A program made the translations under genes and the position numbers. Of a stretch of DNA of 64,000 nucleotides, positions 1 through 7,415 are shown in pieces. Source of the DNA: Cellulomonas carbonis (GTDB lineage Bacteria; Actinomycetota; Actinomycetes; Actinomycetales; Cellulomonadaceae); the NCBI RefSeq assembly GCF_014636275.1, contig NZ_BMEB01000002.1, forward strand, positions 558,001 to 622,000. Direction: 5' to 3'. Position 1 is the stretch's first letter. Every line of letters begins with the position of its first letter. The notes below the pieces were generated by a model. That model worked only from the letters and a program-made list of their open reading frames with translations. It was not told the origin of the DNA and ran no database searches.

Positions 1-1
1 C

Positions 2-2923
2 AGCTGGCGCGTGGACAGCGGCGCCCCGCTGCTGTTCACCGACGCGCTCGCCGCCAAGCAGGCGTACTACGGCGTGGCCGAGCCCGAGAACCTGCAGCCG
101 CGGCAGCAGGCGGCGAACGTCTTCCGCGGCGACGTCGCGCTCGACGACGCGGCGCCCGACGCCGACGTGTGGGGCCTGCTGCCGCAGGTGCGCGTCGGTG
201 AGGACGCGGGCTTCGGTCTGCGCTGGGCGCCCGACCACCTCACGGTGCGGGTCGAGGTCGCGGACGCGACCGACGACGCGACCGACGCCGTCGAGCTGCT
301 GCTCGAGGGCGGCTCGGTGACGGTGACCCGCGACGACGCGTCCGGCGACGACCGCGTGGTCCGCTCGACCGACGAGGGGTGGGTCGCCGTCGTGCGGCTG
401 CCGCTCGCGGAGCCCGTCGCGGAGGGCTCGACGCTCTCGCTCGACGTGCGCGTCACCGACGGCGCGACGACGACGGCGTGGAACAGCGAGGGCGCCGTCG
501 GCACCCTGACGCTCGTCGAGGAGCTGTCCGTGACCGACGTCGTCGCGGCGGATGCGGCGCCCACGGTCGACGGCGTCGTCGACGACGTGTGGGCCGACGC
601 GCAGACGTTCTCCACGCACACGCAGGTCCAGGGCGAGCGGGGGGCGTCCGCCGTCGTGCGGACCCTGTGGCACGGGGACCGGCTCTACGTGCTGGCGCGC
701 GTGAGCGACCCGGTCCTCGACGCGTCGGCGTCCGACCCGTGGGAGGACGACTCGGTCGAGATCTTCCTCGACACGGGCAACGTCAAGAACGGCTCGTACC
801 GCTACGAGGACAACCAGCTGCGCATCAGCTTCGAGAACGTGCGCTCGTTCGGCACGGGTGACGAGGCGTACCAGGACGCGCGGCTCGAGAGCGCGACCGA
901 CGTCGTCACGGGCGGCTACGTCGTCGAGGCGGCGATCGAGCTGGGCGACGCGGGCGGCCTCGGCTCCGTCCACGGTCTCGACGTGCAGGTCAACGACGCG
1001 GCGGACGGCTCGCGCACCTCGGTGCGCACGTGGGCCGACCCGACCGGCCTGGGCTACCAGAGCCCGAGCCGCTGGGGTGTCGCGCGCCTGGTCGACGAGG
1101 CGTCCGCGCCGTACCGGCCGGGCGTCGTGACGGTCACGCCGTCGCGCGTGCACGCCGACTGGCGCGTCGCGCCGCTCGACCCGACGTGCGTCCCGGTCGC
1201 GGGCACCGCCGGCGTCCCCGAGGACGCGACGGGCGTGGTCCTCAACGTCACGACCGTCCGGCCCACGGGTCCGGGGCACGTCGTCGTCTACCCGGGTGGG
1301 CCGACGACGCTCACCCGCGTCCCGAACGGGTCGACGGTCAACTTCGAGCCCGGCAAGGACGTCGCGAGCTCGTCGTTCGTCGGCCTGGCCGACGGCGAGG
1401 TCTGCTACGTCACGCGCGGCTCGCGGGCCGGCGTCCTGCTCGACGTGACGGGTTACGTCACGGCCGACTCGGGCGTCGTCACGCAGGCCCCGCGCCGGCT
1501 GCTCGACACGCGCCCCGGTCCGCTGCGGATCGGCGACCTCGACGGCCTCGCGCCGCGCGAGGAGCACACGGTCCAGGTCGTGGGCGAGGCGCGGGTGCCC
1601 GAGGGTGCGACCGGTGCGCTCGTCACCGTGACCGTCGTCCGACCCACGTCGGTCGGCAACCTGCGGGTCTACCCCGAGGGTGGCGACGTGCCGGTCGCGT
1701 CGACGATCAACTACGTGCCCGGTCAGGACAAGGCCAACGCGACGCTCGTCGCGCTGCCCGAGTCGGGCCGGATCACGCTGTGGTCGGACTCGTCGGTCGA
1801 GGTCGACGTGGTCGTGGACGTCGTCGGCTGGGTCCAGCCCGGGGCGTCGCTCACGCCGGTCCCGCCCGTGCGCGTCGTCGACACGCGTCCCGGCTCGCAG
1901 ACGGGTCCGCTCAGCGGCCCGCTGACGGGCCGCACGGCGCACTCGGTGCAGCTCGCGGACCTCGGTCCGCTGCCCGTGGACGCCACGACGGCGGTGCTCA
2001 ACGTGACCGCCGTCCGCCCGACGACGATCGGCAACCTGCGCGTGTACCCGGACGCCGCCGGCGGCGGGAGCACCCCGCCCGACGCGTCGTCGGTGAACTA
2101 CGTGCCCGGTCGGGACATCCCGAACATGGTGGTCGTCGAGATCCCGGCGAGCGGGGTCGTGACGTTCTGGTCCGACGTGCCCACCGGCGGGCAGGTGCAC
2201 CTCGTGGTCGACGTCGTCGGCTACGTCGCCCCCGAGCAGCCGACCGTCCCCGAGGAGGAGCCCGTGCCCACCGACCCCGACGTCGTCCCCGGGGGTGCGG
2301 TCGACCCGACCGCCACCCCGGTCAGCGCGGCGCGTGGCGACGGCGACGTCGCGGCGCTGACGTTCGACGACGGGCCCAACCTGGGCGAGACCGAGGAGGT
2401 CCTCGACCTGCTCGCGGAGCACGACATCCAGGCGGTGTTCTGCGTCATCGGGCAGAACATCGAGGCCGCCGGCGGTGCGGAGATCCTGCGCCGGATCGTC
2501 GACGAGGGCCACACGCTCTGCAACCACACCACGTCGTACGCCGACATGGGCTCGTGGACGCCGGCGCAGGTCCAGGCCGACCTCGTCGAGAACCTCCGGA
2601 TCATCCGCGAGGCGCTCGGTGACCCCGAGGCGCCGGTGCCGTACTTCCGCGCGCCCAACGGGTCGTGGGGTCGCACGCCCGAGGTCGCCGTCGCGCTCGG
2701 CATGCAGCCGCTCGCGGTGACGAACACCATCTCGGACTGGGAGACCCAGGACGAGGCGACCCTCACCGCGGCCCTGCGCGCTGCGATGGTGCCCGGGGAG
2801 CTCGTGCTCGTGCACGACGGCGGGGGCGACCGCGCCGGGACGGTCGCGGCCGTCCGGACGGTCGTGACCGAGCGGCTCGCGGACGGGTGGACGTTCACGC
2901 TGCCCGTCGGCGGCGCGGAGTAG
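2..2923 (+). CDS. Multimodular xylanase/deacetylase, C-terminal part (GH10 tail, CBM9, surface repeats, CE4 NodB domain); 5' end outside window
   Basis: The frame is open from the window edge. The first residues (SWRVDSGAPLLF, then KQAYYGV) resemble the last strand and helix of family GH10 endo-xylanases, so the catalytic domain lies upstream and the GTG at 11 is probably internal. Next come a divergent CBM9-like region (about 95-515) and a good CBM9 module (about 530-1115; WHGDRLYVLARV, DPWEDDSVEIFLDTGN, VQVND). Three repeats of about 120 residues follow (about 1120-1470, 1475-1840, 1846-2235), each with VLNVT-VRPT, RVYP, N-PG-D and a closing VDVVGYV. A Pro/Glu linker leads to a NodB polysaccharide deacetylase domain (2340-2915; TFDDGPN, RAPNGSWG, LVLVHDGGG). 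The architecture suggests a secreted enzyme that cuts and deacetylates xylan. One usual metal-ligand His of the CE4 domain is Tyr (codon 2537-2539). The stop is followed by a hairpin at 2954-2993. Confidence 0.9.
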   Translation, partial: SWRVDSGAPLLFTDALAAKQAYYGVAEPENLQPRQQAANVFRGDVALDDAAPDADVWGLLPQVRVGEDAGFGLRWAPDHLTVRVEVADATDDATDAVELLLEGGSVTVTRDDASGDDRVVRSTDEGWVAVVRLPLAEPVAEGSTLSLDVRVTDGATTTAWNSEGAVGTLTLVEELSVTDVVAADAAPTVDGVVDDVWADAQTFSTHTQVQGERGASAVVRTLWHGDRLYVLARVSDPVLDASASDPWEDDSVEIFLDTGNVKNGSYRYEDNQLRISFENVRSFGTGDEAYQDARLESATDVVTGGYVVEAAIELGDAGGLGSVHGLDVQVNDAADGSRTSVRTWADPTGLGYQSPSRWGVARLVDEASAPYRPGVVTVTPSRVHADWRVAPLDPTCVPVAGTAGVPEDATGVVLNVTTVRPTGPGHVVVYPGGPTTLTRVPNGSTVNFEPGKDVASSSFVGLADGEVCYVTRGSRAGVLLDVTGYVTADSGVVTQAPRRLLDTRPGPLRIGDLDGLAPREEHTVQVVGEARVPEGATGALVTVTVVRPTSVGNLRVYPEGGDVPVASTINYVPGQDKANATLVALPESGRITLWSDSSVEVDVVVDVVGWVQPGASLTPVPPVRVVDTRPGSQTGPLSGPLTGRTAHSVQLADLGPLPVDATTAVLNVTAVRPTTIGNLRVYPDAAGGGSTPPDASSVNYVPGRDIPNMVVVEIPASGVVTFWSDVPTGGQVHLVVDVVGYVAPEQPTVPEEEPVPTDPDVVPGGAVDPTATPVSAARGDGDVAALTFDDGPNLGETEEVLDLLAEHDIQAVFCVIGQNIEAAGGAEILRRIVDEGHTLCNHTTSYADMGSWTPAQVQADLVENLRIIREALGDPEAPVPYFRAPNGSWGRTPEVAVALGMQPLAVTNTISDWETQDEATLTAALRAAMVPGELVLVHDGGGDRAGTVAAVRTVVTERLADGWTFTLPVGGAE

Positions 2924-2953
2924 GAGGCCGCCCCGAGAGGGCAGCACGGAGCA

Positions 2954-2993
2954 GGCGACGGCCGTCGGGAGCGCATCCCCGGCGGCCGTCGCC
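2954..2993 (+). terminator. Hairpin after the xylanase/deacetylase gene
   Basis: Perfect 11-bp arms GGCGACGGCCG (2954-2964) and CGGCCGTCGCC (2983-2993) enclose a further GGG/CCC pairing. It begins 31 bases after the stop codon. No U-tract follows, as is common for hairpins in very GC-rich genomes. Confidence 0.6.
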
Positions 2994-3150
2994 GTCCCCG
3001 GCGCCGCCTCACCCGGGTGATCTCGGGACACGGAGGCTCAAGCCGAGCGCCACCGCGCCGATGGGCAGGGCGAGCCGCGGTGACGACCGCGACCGGGCAA
3101 CGACGGCCCCCGCCGCGACCCGCCAGACCCAGCTCCGACGAGGTGAGCAG

Positions 3151-6100
3151 ATGGCCGTGCGGCCGTTGACGGTCCTGGCCCTTGCGCGCAGCACGAGCGG
3201 CTTCTACTTCGGCGGGCTCCTCGCGGGACTCAACCGCGAGGTCGCGGCGCAGGGTGGGCGACTCGTCGTCGCGCAGACGGTCGACCCGAACGACGAGGCC
3301 GACCGCGTCGTCCAGCAGCCCCGCTTCGACGTGCCGGTCGCGTGGGACGACGTCGACGGCGCCGTCACGATCTCGCTCGCGGTCGGTGCGCCGCTGCTGG
3401 TCCGGCTGCGCGACGCGGGCCGACCCGTGGTCCTCACGCACGCGATCGACGGCTTCACCGCCCCGATCGTGCTCCCGAACAACCACGGCAGCGCCTTCGC
3501 CGCCGTCGAGCACCTCGTCGCGCACGGCCACCGGCGCATCGCGTGGGTCGGCAGCCTCGCGCAGGCGGACCTGCGCGAGCGGTTCGCCGCGTACCGCGAG
3601 GCGCTCGCGCTGCACGGCCTGCCGCGCGGGGACGACCTGTGCTTCTCGGGCGGCGAGCGGCAGGAGGCCGCGGGGCGCGCGGCGGCGGACCGCATCGCGG
3701 TCGCGGCCGAGCGGCCGACCGCCGTCGTCGCGAGCAACGACCACACCGCCCTCGGGCTGCTCGAGGGCCTGCGAGCGCACGGGCTCCGCGTCCCCGAGGA
3801 CGTCGCCGTCGTCGGCTTCGACGACATGGAGGCCGGCGTCTTCGCCCGGCCGTCGCTGTCGAGCATGAGCCTGCAGTTCGAGGACGTCGGCGCGCTCGCG
3901 GGGCGTCTCGTGCTCGCGGCGATCCGTGGCGAGCGCGTGCCCGAGGACCCCCAGGTGCCCGCGTCGGCCGTCCTGGCGCGCCGCGAGTCCTGCGGGTGCG
4001 GGCACCGGATCCTCGCGCCGCGGTCCCCGGGTGCGGTCGTCCCCGACGCGTCGTGCGACGTGCTCGCCGAGGAGGTCGGCGAGCTCCTGCAGGACGCGTT
4101 CGCGCACGGCCTCGGCAGCCACCCCGCGCCCGACGACGCCGCCGGACTCGACGCCGTCGGCGCGATCGTCGCGGGGGCCAGCCCGACCCCGGAGCAGTCC
4201 CGTGCGGTGCTGCGCGTCGTCGACCGGCTCGCGCCGCGTCCCGAGCTGCTGCACCGGGTCGCGAACGCGCTCATCGAGCACGTCGGGCGCTGCGGACCGG
4301 TCAGCGACGGCACCGACCGCAGCGACGGCACGGATGGCACCGACGGCACGGACGGCACGGACGGCACGGACGGCACCGTCCCGCCGCTGGTCACCGCGCT
4401 GTGGCACCGCCAGGCCGAGGCGTTCCTGAGGCGGTCGCACGACCTCGAGCGGCTCCTGTCGGAGCAGCTGCGGATCGCGTCGGGCCTGCTGCACACGTCG
4501 GCGGTCGACCCGCGCGACCTCGCGTGGCTGTCCGGGACGCACGTGCGTGCGGGCGTGCTCGCGCTGTGGTCGGGCGACCCCGCCGACGGGCGGCTCCAGG
4601 TCGCGGGCGTCTACGACCCGCAGGGTGCGCTGCACGACGCCGTCGGCGACCGGTACGAGGTGCGCTCCTTCCCGCCGCGCGCGCTCGTCGACCTCGCGGT
4701 GCCCGCCGACGGCGGCGCGTGCTTCGTCGTCCCGGTGGGCACGGGCGAGCGGCAGTGGGGCCTGCTCGCGCTCGTCGGCGACATCGACCCGACCTCGTCC
4801 CAGGACCACTACCACTACTGGGCCGCGCTGCTGTGCTCGGCGTTCGAGGAGGAGCAGGTCGAGCTCGCGCGGCGGGCGAGCGAGCAGCGCTACGCGCAGG
4901 TCGCGCGCGCCGCGAACGACGGTCTGTGGGAGGTGGACCTGCGCACGCGCGTGCTCGTGGGGTCCGAGCGGTTCCACGAGCTGCTCGACCTCCCGGCCGG
5001 GACGCGGATGCGCGTGCGGGAGTGGCTCGACCGGATCCACCCCGACGACCGGGGCGAGATCGAGCGCGCGGTCCTGCGCGCGATCGAGCAGCCCGACGTC
5101 GCGCAGGAGCGCGAGTTCCGGGTCCGGCGCGGCGCGTCGTGGCGCTGGGTGCTCGGACGCGGCCTGGGGCTGATGACGTCCGACGGCGGCATGAGCGTCG
5201 TGGGATCGCTCTCAGACGTGCACGAGCGCAAGGAGCTCGAGGAGCAGCTGCGGCGCGGTGCGCTCTACGACGCGGTCACGGGGCTGCCCAACCGTCGTCT
5301 GTTCCTCGAGCGTCTCGGCATGGCCGTCGAGCAGACGCGCCGCCGCAGCGGCACGCGGTACGCCGTGATCTTCATGGACCTCGACGGGTTCAAGCTCGTC
5401 AACGACACGCTCGGGCACCTCGTCGGCGACGAGCTGCTCACGGTCGTCGCGGACCGGCTGCGCGGCGAGCTGCGCGCGGTCGACACCGCGGCGCGCTTCG
5501 GCGGCGACGAGTTCGCGGTGCTGCTCACCGACCCGGTCCCGGACGAGGTGCTCGTGATCGCGCAGCGCATCCAGCGGCGGCTCGCGGAGCCCGTCGTCCT
5601 GCACGGCCAGGAGGTCTCGGTCACCGCGAGCGTCGGGATCGCGACGTCGGAGTCCGGCTACGCCGAGGCGGAGGACGTCCTGCGCGACGCGGACACCGCG
5701 ATGTACGACGCGAAGGCCGCGCAGCGCGGGTCGGCGTCCGTGTTCGACCGCGAGATGCACGTGCGCGCCGCGAGCCGGCTGCGGGCCCGGGCGGAGGTGC
5801 GGGCCGCGCTCGCCCAGCGGGAGTTCCGGGTGCACTACCAGCCGGTCGTCGCGCTCGACGGGTCGCCCGTGCGCCACCTCGAGGCGCTCGTCCGGTGGGA
5901 GCACCCCGAGCGCGGCCTGCTCCTGCCGGGTGCGTTCCTGCCCGACATGGAGGACAACGCCTCGATCGTCGCGCTCGGCGCCTGGGTGCTCGACGAGGTG
6001 TGCCGGCAGCTCGCGGCCTGGGCCGCCGAGGGCCTGCGGCCGAGCGTCTCGGTCAACGTGTCGCACCAGGAGTTCTGGTCGCGGTCGCTCGTCGACGACG

Positions 6101-6555
6101 TCGCCGCGGCCCTCGCGCGGCACGGCGTGCCCGCGGAGCAGCTCGTCGTCGAGATCACCGAGTCCGTGATCATGACCGACGCGTCCGCGGCGCGGGCCGT
6201 GATGACCGCTCTGCGCGCGCTCGGCGTGCGGCTGCACGTCGACGACTTCGGCACCGGCCAGTCCTCGCTGCACGCGCTGCGCGACTTCCCGGTGGACGCG
6301 CTCAAGATCGACGGGTCGTTCGTGCGGGACGTGGGTCGCGTCGAGCAGACGACCCAGCTCGTGCGGATCATCGTCGAGATGGGTCAGGTGCTGGGGCTGG
6401 ACGTGATCGCCGAGTGCGTCGAGGAGCAGGCCCAGGCCGACCGGCTCCGCGAGATGGGCTGCACCGACGCGCAGGGTTTCCTCTTCGCGCGGGCGCTCCC
6501 CGGTCCCGAGGCCGAGGCGATGCTCGCCGACCGGACCGCGGTCGTCGTCGGCTGA
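3151..6555 (+). CDS. Cytoplasmic PBP1/LacI-type sensor fused to PAS, GGDEF and EAL domains (cyclic di-GMP enzyme)
   Basis: The protein has 1134 residues. The start is the ATG behind GAGGTG (3139-3144); the frame stays open upstream to 2665, but that part is not coding-like. Residues 1-290 form a LacI/PBP1-like sugar-binding fold (ASNDHTALGLLEGL, VAVVGFDDMEAG) without the usual DNA-binding helix-turn-helix, then a Cys cluster (ESCGCGH). A spacer holds a DGT repeat (386-409). A PAS domain spans about 577-700, a GGDEF domain carries an intact GGDEF at 784-788 with an RAVD inhibitory I-site five residues before it, and an EAL domain starts at E911 and keeps its main catalytic positions (EALVRW, NVS, EITES, DDFGTG, LKID, QGF). 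Both c-di-GMP synthesis and breakdown are therefore possible. No signal peptide or membrane segment is seen, so an intracellular ligand, perhaps a sugar, is inferred. No partner gene adjoins it. Confidence 0.9.
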   Translation: MAVRPLTVLALARSTSGFYFGGLLAGLNREVAAQGGRLVVAQTVDPNDEADRVVQQPRFDVPVAWDDVDGAVTISLAVGAPLLVRLRDAGRPVVLTHAIDGFTAPIVLPNNHGSAFAAVEHLVAHGHRRIAWVGSLAQADLRERFAAYREALALHGLPRGDDLCFSGGERQEAAGRAAADRIAVAAERPTAVVASNDHTALGLLEGLRAHGLRVPEDVAVVGFDDMEAGVFARPSLSSMSLQFEDVGALAGRLVLAAIRGERVPEDPQVPASAVLARRESCGCGHRILAPRSPGAVVPDASCDVLAEEVGELLQDAFAHGLGSHPAPDDAAGLDAVGAIVAGASPTPEQSRAVLRVVDRLAPRPELLHRVANALIEHVGRCGPVSDGTDRSDGTDGTDGTDGTDGTDGTVPPLVTALWHRQAEAFLRRSHDLERLLSEQLRIASGLLHTSAVDPRDLAWLSGTHVRAGVLALWSGDPADGRLQVAGVYDPQGALHDAVGDRYEVRSFPPRALVDLAVPADGGACFVVPVGTGERQWGLLALVGDIDPTSSQDHYHYWAALLCSAFEEEQVELARRASEQRYAQVARAANDGLWEVDLRTRVLVGSERFHELLDLPAGTRMRVREWLDRIHPDDRGEIERAVLRAIEQPDVAQEREFRVRRGASWRWVLGRGLGLMTSDGGMSVVGSLSDVHERKELEEQLRRGALYDAVTGLPNRRLFLERLGMAVEQTRRRSGTRYAVIFMDLDGFKLVNDTLGHLVGDELLTVVADRLRGELRAVDTAARFGGDEFAVLLTDPVPDEVLVIAQRIQRRLAEPVVLHGQEVSVTASVGIATSESGYAEAEDVLRDADTAMYDAKAAQRGSASVFDREMHVRAASRLRARAEVRAALAQREFRVHYQPVVALDGSPVRHLEALVRWEHPERGLLLPGAFLPDMEDNASIVALGAWVLDEVCRQLAAWAAEGLRPSVSVNVSHQEFWSRSLVDDVAAALARHGVPAEQLVVEITESVIMTDASAARAVMTALRALGVRLHVDDFGTGQSSLHALRDFPVDALKIDGSFVRDVGRVEQTTQLVRIIVEMGQVLGLDVIAECVEEQAQADRLREMGCTDAQGFLFARALPGPEAEAMLADRTAVVVG
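4306..4377 (+). repeat. In-frame 9-bp tandem repeat (GACGGCACG-type) in the GGDEF/EAL gene
   Basis: About eight imperfect copies of a 9-base unit encode Asp-Gly-Thr units, with one Asp-Arg-Ser variant. The unit is a multiple of three, so copy-number change would lengthen or shorten the linker between the sensor and output halves without a frameshift. Confidence 0.85.
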
Positions 6556-6617
6556 GGGCCCGGCCGGGACTTCGGAGGCCGTCGGGCGCGGCGCGGCGCG
6601 GTGGGCGGGCGGCGCGC

Positions 6618-6995
6618 TCAGCCGAGCGCGAGCACGAGGAAGCACAGCGCGAGCGCGGCGGCCACGGGCGTCATGACGAGCCGCTCCGCGCGGCTGCGGG
6701 ACGCGAGGTTCATGAGGACCCCGAGCGTGAGGTACCCGGCGAGCACCCAGCACGCGACCGCCGTGAACCCGTCGGGAAGCACGTCGACGAGGCCCGCCCG
6801 GTCGAGCGCCACGACGGCGAACACCGCGTACAGCAGCACGGACACCGCACTGCCGAGGCGCAGGCGGCCCGGGAGCCGGCCCTCGTTCTGGCCGCCCCAC
6901 GCGAGGTGCCCCCACGGGGCGCCCGCGGCGAGCGCGAGCTGGAACGCGACGAGCGCGGCGAGGAGGAGGCACGCGACGACGGCGGCGATGATCAC
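6618..6995 (-). CDS. Small integral membrane protein of unknown function
   Basis: The GTG start at 6995 gives 125 residues. The protein is mostly hydrophobic with about four predicted membrane spans: an N-terminal IIAAVVACLLLAALVAFQLA segment, one around SAVSVLLYAVFAVVALD, one around AVACWVLAGYLTLGVLMNLA, and a C-terminal one (VAAALALCFLVLALG). The loop motif APWGHLAWGG stands out. I do not recognise a named function. There is no Shine-Dalgarno sequence, but a TACGGT box lies six bases before the GTG, which supports this start and a leaderless transcript. Confidence 0.75.
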   Translation of the reverse strand: MIIAAVVACLLLAALVAFQLALAAGAPWGHLAWGGQNEGRLPGRLRLGSAVSVLLYAVFAVVALDRAGLVDVLPDGFTAVACWVLAGYLTLGVLMNLASRSRAERLVMTPVAAALALCFLVLALG

Positions 6996-7001
6996 GCGCC
7001 G

Positions 7002-7007
7002 ACCGTA
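7002..7007 (-). promoter_or_regulatory. Candidate -10 box, leaderless, for the small membrane protein
   Basis: TACGGT on the minus strand ends six bases before the GTG at 6995. Confidence 0.5.
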
Positions 7008-7038
7008 GTGGCCCGATCGCTCGGCCGAGGCCGGATGC

Positions 7039-7170
7039 TCAGGCCTCGGGCAGCCCCGCGGTGCCCTCGGCGTGGAAGAGCTCGTGCACGAGGGTGGCGG
7101 GGCACGTGGGGTCCGCGACGACGCGTCGGAGGCGCTCGTCGAGGATGCAGCTGCAGCGGATCGCCGGCAT
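7039..7170 (-). CDS. Small conserved-looking 43-residue protein, unknown function
   Basis: The ATG at 7170 is preceded by a very strong AAGGAG seven bases upstream. The peptide starts MPAIRCSCILDERLRRVV and ends FHAEGTAGLPEA. It has two close cysteines (CSC) plus a third (PTCPATLVHELFH), and a His-Glu-Leu-Phe-His stretch that could bind metal, though this is only a suggestion. A longer reading frame runs upstream to 7428, but its composition looks non-coding and the Shine-Dalgarno sequence fixes this start. The gene sits between the small membrane protein and the divergent subtilase, and is short enough for routine gene finders to miss. Confidence 0.65.
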   Translation of the reverse strand: MPAIRCSCILDERLRRVVADPTCPATLVHELFHAEGTAGLPEA

Positions 7171-7326
7171 CGGGGTGCTCCTTCCCGGGCCGCGGCGGCG
7201 ACCCTCACCCCTCCTGTCGGACGCGGCGCGCGGGACGTGAGGGGTTGCCCGCGCGTGCGGCCGGACGAGCAGGGCCGGGCGGGTGACATCGGGCACGACG
7301 CCCCACGGGAGCGGCTCGCACGGCCG

Positions 7327-7332
7327 TAGCGT
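7327..7332 (+). promoter_or_regulatory. Candidate -10 box for the subtilase gene
   Basis: TAGCGT lies about 84 bases before the GTG start, in the 245-base divergent region between the 43-residue gene and the protease. I see no clear -35 box. Confidence 0.3.
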
Positions 7333-7415
7333 TGGTCGACTCCGCGGACGGGTGACCGGCGCCGTCGAGGATCCACCGGGGGACGGCCCGGCGACGCAGG
7401 GCAGGCGGAGGAACG

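Noticed and set aside
3000..3150. Possible c-di-GMP riboswitch before the GGDEF/EAL gene
   Set aside because: The leader has CACGGAGGCTCAAGCC, loosely like GEMM, but lacks the conserved GACGCAAAGCC half and tetraloop pattern.
2221..5040. 939-codon open frame on the minus strand, and a 1314-codon plus-strand frame at 3342-7286
   Set aside because: Both are Arg/Pro/Ala-rich shadows of the xylanase and GGDEF genes, caused by the GC-rich third codon position.
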